Positions 1-7,709 of a DNA stretch of 64,000 bases are shown in pieces. The stretch's first letter is position 1, and every line of letters begins with the position of its first letter. The position numbers and the translations under genes are program-made. The notes beneath the pieces were generated by a model. That model made no database searches, was not told the DNA's origin, and saw only the letters and a program-made list of their open reading frames with translations. Origin of the DNA: Streptomyces liliifuscus (GTDB taxonomy: Bacteria > Actinomycetota > Actinomycetes > Streptomycetales > Streptomycetaceae); the NCBI RefSeq assembly GCF_016598615.1, contig NZ_CP066831.1, forward strand, positions 868,001-932,000, written 5' to 3'.

Positions 1-296
1 TTCGCCTGATCGCTGAAGCCGAGCGTGGAATAGCGCGTCTTGTCCTTCTGCGCGCTCAGGAAGAAGCACAGGACCTTCCCGCCCCTGGCGTGGGCGGGCA
101 TCCCGTCCCACAGCTTCGGCGACAGGGTCGGGGCCTCTGCGGTGATGACGACGTGCAGGCCTTCCGCGATCGCACGGTCCGGTTGCGGCATCTTGGCGAT
201 CGTCGAGAGTACGTCCTTCTCGTCGGCGGCCGCCTTTCCCTTTCCGCGTCCGCGACGACTGCTCGTCTTCAGCTCCGCGGCTCGCTCCTTTCCTGA
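1..296 (-). CDS. YdhG/DUF1801-like protein, partial, start unclear
   Basis: This minus-strand frame runs off the left edge. It resembles the N-terminal half of small DUF1801/YdhG-type proteins, often labelled iron chaperones by homology although the real role is unclear. The motifs seen are [10 protein letters not shown], a basic linker, [33 protein letters not shown] and [12 protein letters not shown] find no in-frame ATG, GTG or TTG between KERAAELK and the neighbouring gene, and the first in-frame ATG (base 191) lies inside the conserved region. Relatives as I recall them begin about 15 residues earlier with an FT-EER segment, which I cannot find in any frame. Either a CTG near base 272 is used, behind GGAAAGGAG, or the 5' end is damaged. 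The family call is fairly secure; the start is not. Confidence 0.5.
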
Positions 297-373
297 CCGG
301 TTCGGCGCGGTTGCGCTACGCTCTCGGCGCTCCGCCCGGGCCGGGCGGGCGGGACACGACGACAGGGGGCGCG

Positions 374-844
374 ATGCGAGCCGGTACGGGGCTTCGGTCG
401 CTGATACCGCTGCTGGTCTGCGGGGTCATGGCCGCGGCCGCGGGGTGTGGAGGTTCCACCGACGAACAGGGCGGCGAGTCCCTGGAGTTGGAGGCGAAGT
501 GGCACGACAGGATCAGCGAGGCGGTGAACGCGAAGCCCGACGGCTGCACGGCGGGCGTGGGCAGCGCCTGCGAGACCCATGCGGCGGCCGTGCACGCGAT
601 CACCGAGCGGTTGCACAAGGAGGTGGAGGCCCTGCCCGACAAGGACCGCTACCAGGCGACGCTGGACGGCACCACCGCCATCGACGAGCAGTACGACCAG
701 TACTTCACCCAGTTGTGCGCCACCGTGCCCGAGACCACGGTCGATGCCGCCACCACCCAGAAGTTCAACACCTGCTCCGGGCTCTACACCTCGATCATCA
801 CGGGCGCGGGCGATCTCCGGAACAACCTGCGCCCGTCCGAGTAG
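374..844 (+). CDS. Small secreted lipoprotein of unknown role
   Basis: The 156-residue protein has an arginine-containing N-terminus, a hydrophobic segment and the lipobox AAGC, so it should be exported and lipid-anchored on the outer face of the membrane. The mature part is mostly helical and charged and carries about four cysteines (in [15 protein letters not shown] and FNTCSG), which could form disulfides outside the cell. The ATG at 374 follows a GACAGGGGG ribosome site; the open frame continues upstream to 311, but the signal peptide fits only the 374 start. It stands alone and is divergent from the YdhG-like frame. I do not recognise a family and infer no function. Confidence 0.7.
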   Translation: MRAGTGLRSLIPLLVCGVMAAAAGCGGSTDEQGGESLELEAKWHDRISEAVNAKPDGCTAGVGSACETHAAAVHAITERLHKEVEALPDKDRYQATLDGTTAIDEQYDQYFTQLCATVPETTVDAATTQKFNTCSGLYTSIITGAGDLRNNLRPSE

Positions 845-932
845 TACGGGTCCAGGGCGGGCCGAGCCCACGCCGGAGGACGGACTACCACCTGCCTTCG
901 ACGCCGCAGGGCCAGGTCGCAGCCGACCCGAG

Positions 933-1400
933 TCAGTCGGTCCCTTCGAGGTACGACGCCAGGTTGGCCAGCGAGGAGGCGATCCCGGTCTCGTGGTCCG
1001 CCTGGTCGATGCCGGGTGGCACATCCGTGGCGGTGACGGTCACCTCGGTTCCGTCACCGGCGGCGGCGAGATGCCAGGTCATCGTCATGGTGCCCGCGAA
1101 CGACGGGTCGTCGGCCTCGAACACCGCCCGCTGCACCACGCGTTCCGGTGGCACCAGCTCGGCGAACCCCACGTCGACGACATCCGTCGCGTCCGACGTC
1201 TTGCCGGGGCTGTCGGTGGGGTCGAGGTAGGTGAGGACCATCCGGAATCCGCCTCCGGGCCGGGGATCCCACCACTCGACCCGCCCGCGCATGCCCTCCG
1301 GCGGCAACCAGGCCTCCAGGGACTCCCGGTCGAGGAGAGCGTCGTAGACATTCGCCGGGGGCGCCGCGATCACTCGGCTGGCGCGGTCAGTCCTGTCCAT
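933..1400 (-). CDS. SRPBCC/AHSA1-like START-fold protein
   Basis: This is a 155-residue protein of the Bet v1/START-like superfamily, Aha1-C (AHSA1) type. The N-terminus ASRVIAAPPANVYDALLD is the typical first strand and helix, followed by WWDPRPGGGFRM, the ERVVQRAVFE strand, a TMTMTWHLAAAGDGTEVTV strand pair and a long C-terminal helix ending ANLASYLEGTD. The fold makes a deep hydrophobic cavity, and members bind lipids or small ligands or act as stress proteins; the ligand here is unknown. It is a single gene, convergent with the lipoprotein and divergent from the P450. Confidence 0.75.
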   Translation of the reverse strand: MDRTDRASRVIAAPPANVYDALLDRESLEAWLPPEGMRGRVEWWDPRPGGGFRMVLTYLDPTDSPGKTSDATDVVDVGFAELVPPERVVQRAVFEADDPSFAGTMTMTWHLAAAGDGTEVTVTATDVPPGIDQADHETGIASSLANLASYLEGTD

Positions 1401-1453
1401 GGCCCGAGTCTAGGGCGAAGGCGGTTCCCTGGACGGCGCGGGGCTACGGTGTC

Positions 1454-1509
1454 CGGGCCGTGCCGGGACGGGTCGGGCTGTGCCGGAAGGGCCGGGCCGG
1501 GCTGTGCCG
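1454..1509. repeat. Three short direct repeats in the P450 leader
   Basis: Three copies of a 12-mer like CGGGCTGTGCCG start at 1454 (one mismatch), 1474 and 1498, spaced 20 and 24 bases apart, in the 236-base gap between the SRPBCC gene and the P450. They could be regulatory or simply slippage in GC-rich DNA. I see nothing else in this gap apart from the P450 ribosome site. Confidence 0.35.
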
Positions 1510-1636
1510 TGCTGTCCCAGGACGGACGCCGTGCCCAGGTGAACTGTCACCCGATGTGTCCGCTCCCGTACAGTCCGCCTTGGCGCCGGCGCCCCGTTGC
1601 GGCCGAGCCCGGCGGCCGTTGACCAGGAGAGGAAAC

Positions 1637-2968
1637 ATGGACCCTGAAGCCAGTCCCGACTCCCCTTCGTACGTCCCCGGCGCGAGGCGGCTGATCCCCG
1701 AAGCCGAGCCTGCACTCGTGAAGCGGTGGCATTCGGGCGGGGGTGAACTGGTTGAGCTGCTGTCCCAGGTGCGCGAACGGTTCGGCGGAGTCGCCGCGTT
1801 CCGCCTCGGGCCGACCCCCACGGTTCTCGTCACCGACCCGGAAGCGGTGCAGCACGTACTCGCCCGGCACCCGGAGCGGTACGTCAAGCGCTCCCACCGC
1901 GCCCGTGTGCTGATCGGCGACGGTGTCCTGGCCGCCACCGGTTCGGCGTGGAAGCAGCAACGCCGTTTGCTGCAGTCCCAGTTCACCGGTACCGGGATGC
2001 GTCGCTACGAACAGCGGATCATCGGGGCCGCCCGGACCACCGCGGGGCGCTGGGACGGGTACGCCCGTACCGGGCAGTCCTTCGATGTCGGGCAGGAGAT
2101 GCGCCGCTTCGCCCTGGACTCCATCTGGCGATCCCTCACCGGGCATGCCCTCGACGACGAGACCGAGCGCGAACTGGCCGCCGTGGAAAGCGTGGGAGCC
2201 GCCCTTCCGACTCTGCCCGCCGATATCGGCGACGCCCAGAAAGCCGTCGCCGACGATCTCGCCCGGATCGATGCGGTCGCGCGGCACGCCATCGAGGCCG
2301 CCCGCGGCGGAGCGGCCGGACCCGACGGCCCGGGCCTGCTGCACGTCCTGCTCGACGCCTCCGCCGAGCACCCCGAGTACACCGACCGGCTGATCCGCGA
2401 CGAACTGGTCACGCTGCTCGCGGCCGGGCACGAGACGACTGCCACCACCCTGACCTGGCTCTATCTGCTCCTCGACCGGAACCCCGCGGCCCGTGAACAA
2501 GCCCTGGCCGCAGGCGGCGAAGGGTCCCCTGAACGCCGCCAGGCCATCCAGGCCCTGTTCCACGAAACGCTCCGGCTCTACCCGTCGGCCTGGATACTGC
2601 CCCGCCACGCCGCCGAGGACGACACCCTCGCCGGGTACGCCGTCGAGGCGGGCACCGACCTCCTGGTCTGCCCGTACCTCACGCACCGCGATCCCGAACT
2701 CTGGCCGGACCCGGAGCACTTCGCCCCCCAGCGCTTCATCACGCCGGGCGCCCGCCCCACCCACCCGGGCGCCTACTTCCCCTTCGGCATCGGCCCCCGC
2801 GCCTGCCTCGGCCTCCAATTCGCACTCCGCGAATCAACCGTCCTGCTCGAACACCTCCTACCGCCCCACACCCCGGCGTTCTCCTCCACCCCCACAAAGG
2901 CAGTACACGGCATCACCGTCCGCCCGGACGGGCCCACCCCGGCGACCTTGGTACCGACATTTGCCTGA
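1637..2968 (+). CDS. Cytochrome P450 monooxygenase
   Basis: The 443-residue soluble P450 has the full set of family marks: the I-helix oxygen-binding motif AGHETT (residues 263-268), the ExxR pair ETLR (310-313), and the heme loop FPFGIGPRACLG with the thiolate ligand Cys390. It is of normal length for a bacterial P450. The PEAVQHVLARHPERYVK segment and the style of the PERF region (FAPQRF) recall the CYP4/CYP102-like branch that hydroxylates fatty or terpenoid chains, but the substrate cannot be read from sequence. The ATG follows AGGAGAGGA. The open frame extends upstream to 1460, but that part is low-complexity and unlike P450. No ferredoxin or reductase gene is adjacent, so redox partners must come from elsewhere. 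Confidence 0.92.
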   Translation: MDPEASPDSPSYVPGARRLIPEAEPALVKRWHSGGGELVELLSQVRERFGGVAAFRLGPTPTVLVTDPEAVQHVLARHPERYVKRSHRARVLIGDGVLAATGSAWKQQRRLLQSQFTGTGMRRYEQRIIGAARTTAGRWDGYARTGQSFDVGQEMRRFALDSIWRSLTGHALDDETERELAAVESVGAALPTLPADIGDAQKAVADDLARIDAVARHAIEAARGGAAGPDGPGLLHVLLDASAEHPEYTDRLIRDELVTLLAAGHETTATTLTWLYLLLDRNPAAREQALAAGGEGSPERRQAIQALFHETLRLYPSAWILPRHAAEDDTLAGYAVEAGTDLLVCPYLTHRDPELWPDPEHFAPQRFITPGARPTHPGAYFPFGIGPRACLGLQFALRESTVLLEHLLPPHTPAFSSTPTKAVHGITVRPDGPTPATLVPTFA

Positions 2969-3140
2969 GACGGGCCGTCGCGCACCATGGAGTTGCCGGA
3001 GGGCGGCAGAGTTCTGCCAGGCATTGGTGCCGGGAGCGGCTGTCCGTCTGTGGTCGCCCCCCCACCCATGACCGGATCGGTCCGTACCCGGACCCGATGT
3101 GGCCTGGTCCTGGCCCTCTCGTACGGCCCAGGCTTGAGGC

Positions 3141-3740
3141 ATGACCCGAGCACTGATCGTCATTGATGTCCAGGAGTCCTTCCGGGCCCGTCCGCTGTGG
3201 GAAACCACCTCCGACCTGAAGATCGCCGACCAGGTGAACCGCCTGGTCCGGCTCTCCCGGCAGGCCGGGGACCTGGTCGTATGGGTGCTGCACTCCGAGC
3301 CCGGCAGCGGGGATGTCTTCGACCCCGCCCTCGGCCATGTACGGCTCATGGAGGAACTGGAGCGGGTGGACGGGGAACCGCTGATCCACAAGACGTCGCA
3401 CAACGCCTTCACCACCACCAACCTGCAGCAACTGCTCACAGAGCGCGGTGTCCGCGAAGTCACTGTCTGCGGCATCCGCACCGAGCAGTGCGTGGAGACC
3501 ACCACCCGCGTCGCGAGCGACCTCGGCTACCAGGTCACCTTCGTCACCGACGCGACCGCGACCAATCCCATCCCCCACCGCGACGCCCCCGCCGACCAGA
3601 GCGTCGCCGAGCTGCTGGCCGACCCGCTCACGCTGCCCGCCGAAGAGGTCATCAGGCGCACCGAGTACGCCCTCGCCGGACGCTTCGCCACCATCGCGAC
3701 GGTCGACCAGCTGGAGGCAGCGGCAGGATCTGGGGCATGA
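3141..3740 (+). CDS. Isochorismatase-family cysteine hydrolase
   Basis: The 199-residue protein has the isochorismatase/nicotinamidase fold. The catalytic triad is visible: Asp9 in ALIVIDVQESF, Lys84 in HKTSHNAF and Cys117 in VCGIRTEQCVETTTR, the last with the cis-peptide GI/R loop typical of the family. Members hydrolyse vinyl ethers, nicotinamide or carbamoyl amides; this protein lacks the aryl-carrier domain of siderophore isochorismatases, and its substrate is open. It ends 10 bases before a GlxA-type AraC regulator on the same strand, an arrangement commonly seen for this family, so the two are probably cotranscribed and the regulator may sense the hydrolase substrate or product. Confidence 0.88.
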   Translation: MTRALIVIDVQESFRARPLWETTSDLKIADQVNRLVRLSRQAGDLVVWVLHSEPGSGDVFDPALGHVRLMEELERVDGEPLIHKTSHNAFTTTNLQQLLTERGVREVTVCGIRTEQCVETTTRVASDLGYQVTFVTDATATNPIPHRDAPADQSVAELLADPLTLPAEEVIRRTEYALAGRFATIATVDQLEAAAGSGA

Positions 3741-3750
3741 TGACCGAATC

Positions 3751-4659
3751 GTGAGCCACATCGCCTTCTTCCTGGTGCCCGGAGTCCACCTGCTGGACCT
3801 GGCCGGCCCCGCGCAGGTCTTCTCGACTGCCGCCGACTTCGGGCACCCCTACACGCTCTCCTACGTCGCCGAGCGGCCGCAGATCTCCACCGCGCAGGGG
3901 CTGCCGCTCGTGGCGGAACTGGACTGGCCCGAACTCGGGCCCGAGGACCTGATCGTGGTGCCCGGCTGGCGGGCAGCGACACTGGCCGACAGTCCCGCCA
4001 TCGGCGCCGCCTCCCTCCAGGTCCTGCGGGACCACCACGCCAGAGGGGGCACGGTGGCCAGCGTCTGCGCCGGGGCCGAGGCGCTCGGCCGGGCCGGTCT
4101 GCTGGACGGCCGCCGCTGCACCACCCACCACGACGTGCAGGACGAACTGGCCCTGCGCCATCCCGGGGCCCTGGTCGTCCGCGACGTCCTGTTCACCTCC
4201 GACGACCGGGTGATCACCTCGGCCGGCATCGCCAGCGGTATCGACCTGGCCCTGCACCTGGTCGCCGCCCAGCGTGGCCCGGCCGTCGCCGCGCAGGTGG
4301 CCCGCGACATGGTGGTCTACGCCCGCCGAAACGGGCATGAGTCGCAGTCCAGCGCGATGCTCCGGCACCGGTCACACCTCGACGACACCGTGCACCGGGC
4401 CCAGGACCTCATCGACGCGCGCTTCGACCAGCCGCTCCCCCTCCCCGCCCTGGCCGCGGCCGTCGGCGTGAGCGAACGGACCCTCACCCGGCTCTTCAGC
4501 CGCGCCACGGGACTCACCCCACTGCGCTACCAGCAGGCCCTGCGCCTCGAACGCGCCCAGCACCTCATCAGCCACGGCGCGACAACCGACGCCGCCGCTC
4601 GATCGGTCGGCTTCGAGGACCCCCGCATGCTGCGCCGCCTCCGCGCCCGCGCGGCCTGA
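3751..4659 (+). CDS. GlxA-type AraC-family transcription regulator
   Basis: The 302-residue regulator has an N-terminal DJ-1/PfpI-like (glutamine amidotransferase class 1-like) domain, with SHIAFFLVPGVHLLDLAGPAQ at the start and VASVCAGAEALGRAGLLDG at the nucleophile elbow, where a cysteine is retained. The C-terminal AraC DNA-binding region shows LAAAVGVSERTLTRLF as the first helix-turn-helix and AARSVGFEDPRMLRRLR as the second. A long open frame precedes it, but homology begins exactly at the GTG at 3751, so I chose that start. The protein stops soon after the second recognition helix and lacks the usual final helix, so it is slightly short. It probably controls itself and the upstream hydrolase. 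Confidence 0.85.
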   Translation: MSHIAFFLVPGVHLLDLAGPAQVFSTAADFGHPYTLSYVAERPQISTAQGLPLVAELDWPELGPEDLIVVPGWRAATLADSPAIGAASLQVLRDHHARGGTVASVCAGAEALGRAGLLDGRRCTTHHDVQDELALRHPGALVVRDVLFTSDDRVITSAGIASGIDLALHLVAAQRGPAVAAQVARDMVVYARRNGHESQSSAMLRHRSHLDDTVHRAQDLIDARFDQPLPLPALAAAVGVSERTLTRLFSRATGLTPLRYQQALRLERAQHLISHGATTDAAARSVGFEDPRMLRRLRARAA

Positions 4660-4765
4660 CCACGCCAACGCCAGGCCCGAAGAATTCCTCCGCACATCGG
4701 TCACACTCCCCCGCCGCGCTCCGTCAGGAAAGTAACAGCGCAGAGGATTCCGAGGAGACAAGATC

Positions 4766-5545
4766 ATGGACGTACGCAGGAAGTTCGCAGTCGCCGGAGC
4801 GACCGGACGAGTCGGACAGCACGTCGTCGAGGTGCTCATGGAGCAGGGCCACGACACCGTGGCCATGTCCCGTTCCGGCGGAGTGGACGTAGTCACCGGC
4901 AAGGGCCTGGACGAGGCGCTCACCGGCGTCGACACCGTCATCGACGTCTCCAGCACCCCGTCGCCCGACCAGCGGGAGGCCACCGACTTCTTCACCGCCG
5001 CGGCCGGCAACCTGCACGAAGCCGGCGTACGGGCCGGCGTACGACGTCTCGTCGTGGTGTCCATCATCGGCATCGACCGCGGCTTCACCACGGGCTACAA
5101 CGCGGCCAAGCTCGCCCACGAACGAGCCGCCCTCGCGGGACCGGTCCCGACGCAGATCCTGCGCGCGGCCCAGTTCCACGAGTTCGTGCCCCAGCTGCTG
5201 CAGTGGGGCACACAAGGCGAGACGGCGTACGTCCCTGAGATGCGCACTCAGCTCGTGGCCGCACGAACCGTCGCCGAGGCCCTGGTCGCGTTGGCCGTCG
5301 CCCCCGCCCCCGAACCGGGCACAGCGGCGGCCCCCTTCCCTGAGATCGCCGGCCCGCGCGAGGAGGACCTGGCGCAGGTCGCGTCCCTGTACTCGGCGCG
5401 GCACGGCTCGGCGGTGAAGGTCATCGCGGTCACCAACCCCGACGACCCGGACGCCCACCTCTTCGCCGACGGCTCCCTGCTGCCAAGCCCCCACGCGAGG
5501 CTGGCGGGGCCGACGTTCGAGGAGTGGGTGAACGCCGAGCGCTGA
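4766..5545 (+). CDS. NmrA-like NAD(P)-binding atypical SDR
   Basis: The 259-residue protein begins with the Rossmann dinucleotide motif AVAGATGRVGQHVVEVL and continues in the style of NmrA/HSCARG or YtfG-type NAD(P)H-binding proteins: VDTVIDVSSTPSPDQ, then VRRLVVVSIIGIDRG and YNAAKLAHERAAL, then LRAAQFHEFVPQLL. The YxxxK pair of classical short-chain dehydrogenases is present only loosely (YNAAK). Such proteins are quinone or sugar-nucleotide reductases or redox sensors. The ATG follows GAGGAGACAAG. No operon partner is evident. Confidence 0.8.
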   Translation: MDVRRKFAVAGATGRVGQHVVEVLMEQGHDTVAMSRSGGVDVVTGKGLDEALTGVDTVIDVSSTPSPDQREATDFFTAAAGNLHEAGVRAGVRRLVVVSIIGIDRGFTTGYNAAKLAHERAALAGPVPTQILRAAQFHEFVPQLLQWGTQGETAYVPEMRTQLVAARTVAEALVALAVAPAPEPGTAAAPFPEIAGPREEDLAQVASLYSARHGSAVKVIAVTNPDDPDAHLFADGSLLPSPHARLAGPTFEEWVNAER

Positions 5546-5590
5546 CCCGCACCACAACGCACCGGGCAGCCTGCAGCAGTATGGGGAACC

Positions 5591-5872
5591 ATGAAGAGTG
5601 ACGACCCCATGAGGAGTGTCGAGGACGAGGAAGTCTGTCGCGTCTGCGGCTACACGGACGGTGACCTCTTCTTCGAGAACACCTGGCCGACCCACATCAT
5701 CTGCAACTGCTGCGGATGGGAGTCGGGCACGCCGGCACTCGACCTCTCGGCCACCCGGGAGTACCGCGGCTACTGGACCGGTCAGGGCGCCGAGTGGTTC
5801 TCCCGTGGGGCAAGGCCCAAGGACTGGGATCTCCTCGAGCAATTGCGCAACATCCCCAAGGATTGGCGCTGA
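5591..5872 (+). CDS. Small Cys-rich zinc-ribbon-like protein
   Basis: The 93-residue acidic protein has a CRVCGY knuckle followed about 20 residues later by ICNCCGWESG, a four-cysteine arrangement that suggests one structural zinc. The C-terminal half is rich in tryptophan and tyrosine (YRGYWTGQGAEWF, WDLLEQLRNIPKDWR). I recall similar stand-alone small proteins scattered among bacteria, some beside toxin genes, but I see no toxin here. A second in-frame ATG lies at 5609. The ribosome site is GGGGAACC. Function unknown. Confidence 0.65.
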   Translation: MKSDDPMRSVEDEEVCRVCGYTDGDLFFENTWPTHIICNCCGWESGTPALDLSATREYRGYWTGQGAEWFSRGARPKDWDLLEQLRNIPKDWR

Positions 5873-6014
5873 CGACGGATCCGGCAAGCCCGCACGCACG
5901 CGGACCTGCCGTTTCCAGATGGCCATCCATTCGCGATCGGCTACGCGAGGACCTCCGCGACGAACTCGGCCCGTCCCTCGCCGGTATGGGACGCGGACTG
6001 CAGGCCGCACCGAG

Positions 6015-6566
6015 TCAGCCGAACTGCCAGCTCTGGCTCTGTGTTCCTGTTGCGCCGCAGGTGAACTGAACGATCCCGGCCTTGTTGGCCAGGCTCGAGT
6101 TGGCGACGGTCAGGCACTTGCCGCTGTGGCGTGCTGCCAGTCGAGTTCCGACGCCGTCCGAGTCAGGCTGCCGGGACCACTGCTGGCTGAACTCCGCGTT
6201 GCAGCCGTTCTGGACCACCACCGCGTTGTTGCTCACGCTTCGGCCCCGGACGTCCAGGCATTTGCGGCTGTTCTCGTTGATGACACGGAAGAAACCATTG
6301 CCCTGGGACTCCAGCGTCCAGAGCTGGTTGCCATTGCCGTTGCACTCGTACTGCTCGATGCCTTGGTTGTTGGAATTGCTGTTCTCCGGCACATCCAGGC
6401 ACTTGACGCTGCGGCTGTTGATCACAAAGGTGTACACCGCCTGCGTCTGTGCGGGGGCGGCACCGGCGCCGGCGCCCGCAAGTACGACCAGGCTCAGGCC
6501 GAATGCCGCGGCGAGGGCGACACGGCTGACTGGCTTCTTTCCCGTACGGATCATGTTCGCGGCCAC
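6015..6566 (-). CDS. Secreted ricin-type beta-trefoil lectin
   Basis: The 183-residue protein has a signal peptide (KKPVSRVALAAAFG, then a hydrophobic core ending GAGAGAAPAQ) and one RICIN/CBM13-like beta-trefoil. Its three subdomains show the repeated CLDV or CLTV and QxW signatures: VKCLDVPENS with NQLWTLES, RKCLDVRGRS with QQWSRQP, and GKCLTVANSS with QSWQFG. Such modules bind galactose or xylan-type sugars; no catalytic domain is attached. I chose the GTG at 6566 because GGAGG sits 8 bases upstream, while the ATG at 6554 is about 20 bases from it. It lies just downstream of the RTX-repeat protein on the same strand, so the two may be cotranscribed. Confidence 0.85.
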   Translation of the reverse strand: MAANMIRTGKKPVSRVALAAAFGLSLVVLAGAGAGAAPAQTQAVYTFVINSRSVKCLDVPENSNSNNQGIEQYECNGNGNQLWTLESQGNGFFRVINENSRKCLDVRGRSVSNNAVVVQNGCNAEFSQQWSRQPDSDGVGTRLAARHSGKCLTVANSSLANKAGIVQFTCGATGTQSQSWQFG

Positions 6567-6610
6567 TGGATCATCCTCCAGTTGTGAGCAGTGGGTGTGG
6601 ATCGCGTCGG

Positions 6611-6632
6611 CAGAGCAGGAGCAGGAGCAGGA
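6611..6632. repeat. AGGAGC hexamer repeats
   Basis: A run of about four GAGCAG/AGGAGC units lies in the 83-base gap between the RTX and lectin genes. It is a simple-sequence tract with no evident function. Confidence 0.4.
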
Positions 6633-6649
6633 GTGGGGCCTGTCCGGCC

Positions 6650-7561
6650 TCACGCCTCGCAGAAGCTCTTGGGGTCGCCGGCGTCGGCGGTGCAGGTGTC
6701 GGTGTTGGCGCCCCCGTCGAGGGAGTCGTTGCCGAAGATGTTGTCCACGCCGTTGAGGGTGTCGTTCCCGGGGCCGCCGATGAGGGTGTCGGCGCCGACG
6801 CCGCCGATGCTCTGGACTAGGTCACCCTGGAGCGTGTCGTTCCCCGCGCCGCCGACCAGCCGGTCGTTGCCCCCGAAGCCGAGCATGTTGTCGTTCAACG
6901 AGCTCCCGGTGATCGTGTCACCGAACTGGCTGCCGTAGATGGCCTCCACGTCGGTGAGGACGTTGTCGCCCTCCCCGCCGGCTCCGTCGTCGGCGGCGTT
7001 GTCGAAGTCGACGACGACGCCCGAGGTGCTCTCCAGGTAGCTGACGATGTCGAAGCCGCCCCCGCCACGGAGCGTGTCGGCGCCGGGTCCGCCGACAAGG
7101 AGGTCGCTCACGGGGCCGCCGTTCACGGTGTCGTTGCCCGTCCCGCCGTTGAGGACGTTGGTGTTGCCCTGGGTGGAGCCGCCGTTGATGGTGTCGCCGC
7201 CCGACTCCCCGTTCAGTTCCCCGCGGACGGCGGCGGTCTTGGTGATGGTGTCGTTGCCGTCCCCGGCGTTGACCACGACCGAGGCGCGTACGAGGTCGAT
7301 CGAGCAGGCCACCGAGCCGTTGATCTGGACCGCGCAACCGGTGCCTGCCGTCAGGGTGTCGGCGGTGTCCTGGATGACGACGAAGCTCCCCGACAGGCTG
7401 ACGGTGATGTTGTTCGCGCGGCCCTGTGCCGCGTTCACGACCACGTTGTCCCCACTCCTGAACACACCGGTGGCCGCGTTCGCCGAACCTCCGGTCAGGG
7501 TTACCGCGGAACCCGCCATCGCGGCGACCACCATGATCCGTAACAGCGCGTTTCTGCCCAT
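6650..7561 (-). CDS. Secreted RTX-like calcium-binding repeat protein
   Basis: The 303-residue protein has a Sec-type signal peptide (MGRNALLRIMVVAAMAG to GSANA) and at least seven glycine- and aspartate-rich nonapeptides of RTX/hemolysin type, such as GGTGNDTVNGG, GGPGADTLRGG, GFGGNDRLVGG, GGAGNDTLQGD and GGPGNDTLNG. In known members these fold into a beta-roll that binds calcium outside the cell. Classical RTX toxins leave by a type I system; here the N-terminal signal points to Sec export. No protease, lipase or adhesin domain is visible. The ATG follows GGAGGGG by 6 bases. Codon 7 is TTA, rare in Streptomyces, so translation may depend on the bldA tRNA. Confidence 0.85.
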   Translation of the reverse strand: MGRNALLRIMVVAAMAGSAVTLTGGSANAATGVFRSGDNVVVNAAQGRANNITVSLSGSFVVIQDTADTLTAGTGCAVQINGSVACSIDLVRASVVVNAGDGNDTITKTAAVRGELNGESGGDTINGGSTQGNTNVLNGGTGNDTVNGGPVSDLLVGGPGADTLRGGGGFDIVSYLESTSGVVVDFDNAADDGAGGEGDNVLTDVEAIYGSQFGDTITGSSLNDNMLGFGGNDRLVGGAGNDTLQGDLVQSIGGVGADTLIGGPGNDTLNGVDNIFGNDSLDGGANTDTCTADAGDPKSFCEA

Positions 7562-7709
7562 CGTCTTCCCCTCCGTTGTGTTTTCCGCAACCGCCGTGCG
7601 GTTGCGGGCCGGCACTCTCCTGAGCCCATGGCCGGCGTTTCCATGACTGAGAGTGCCGGTGGCGCGGTGGGATGGCGTGAGTAGTCGGTACTCAACCGCC
7701 GGTCGCGCT

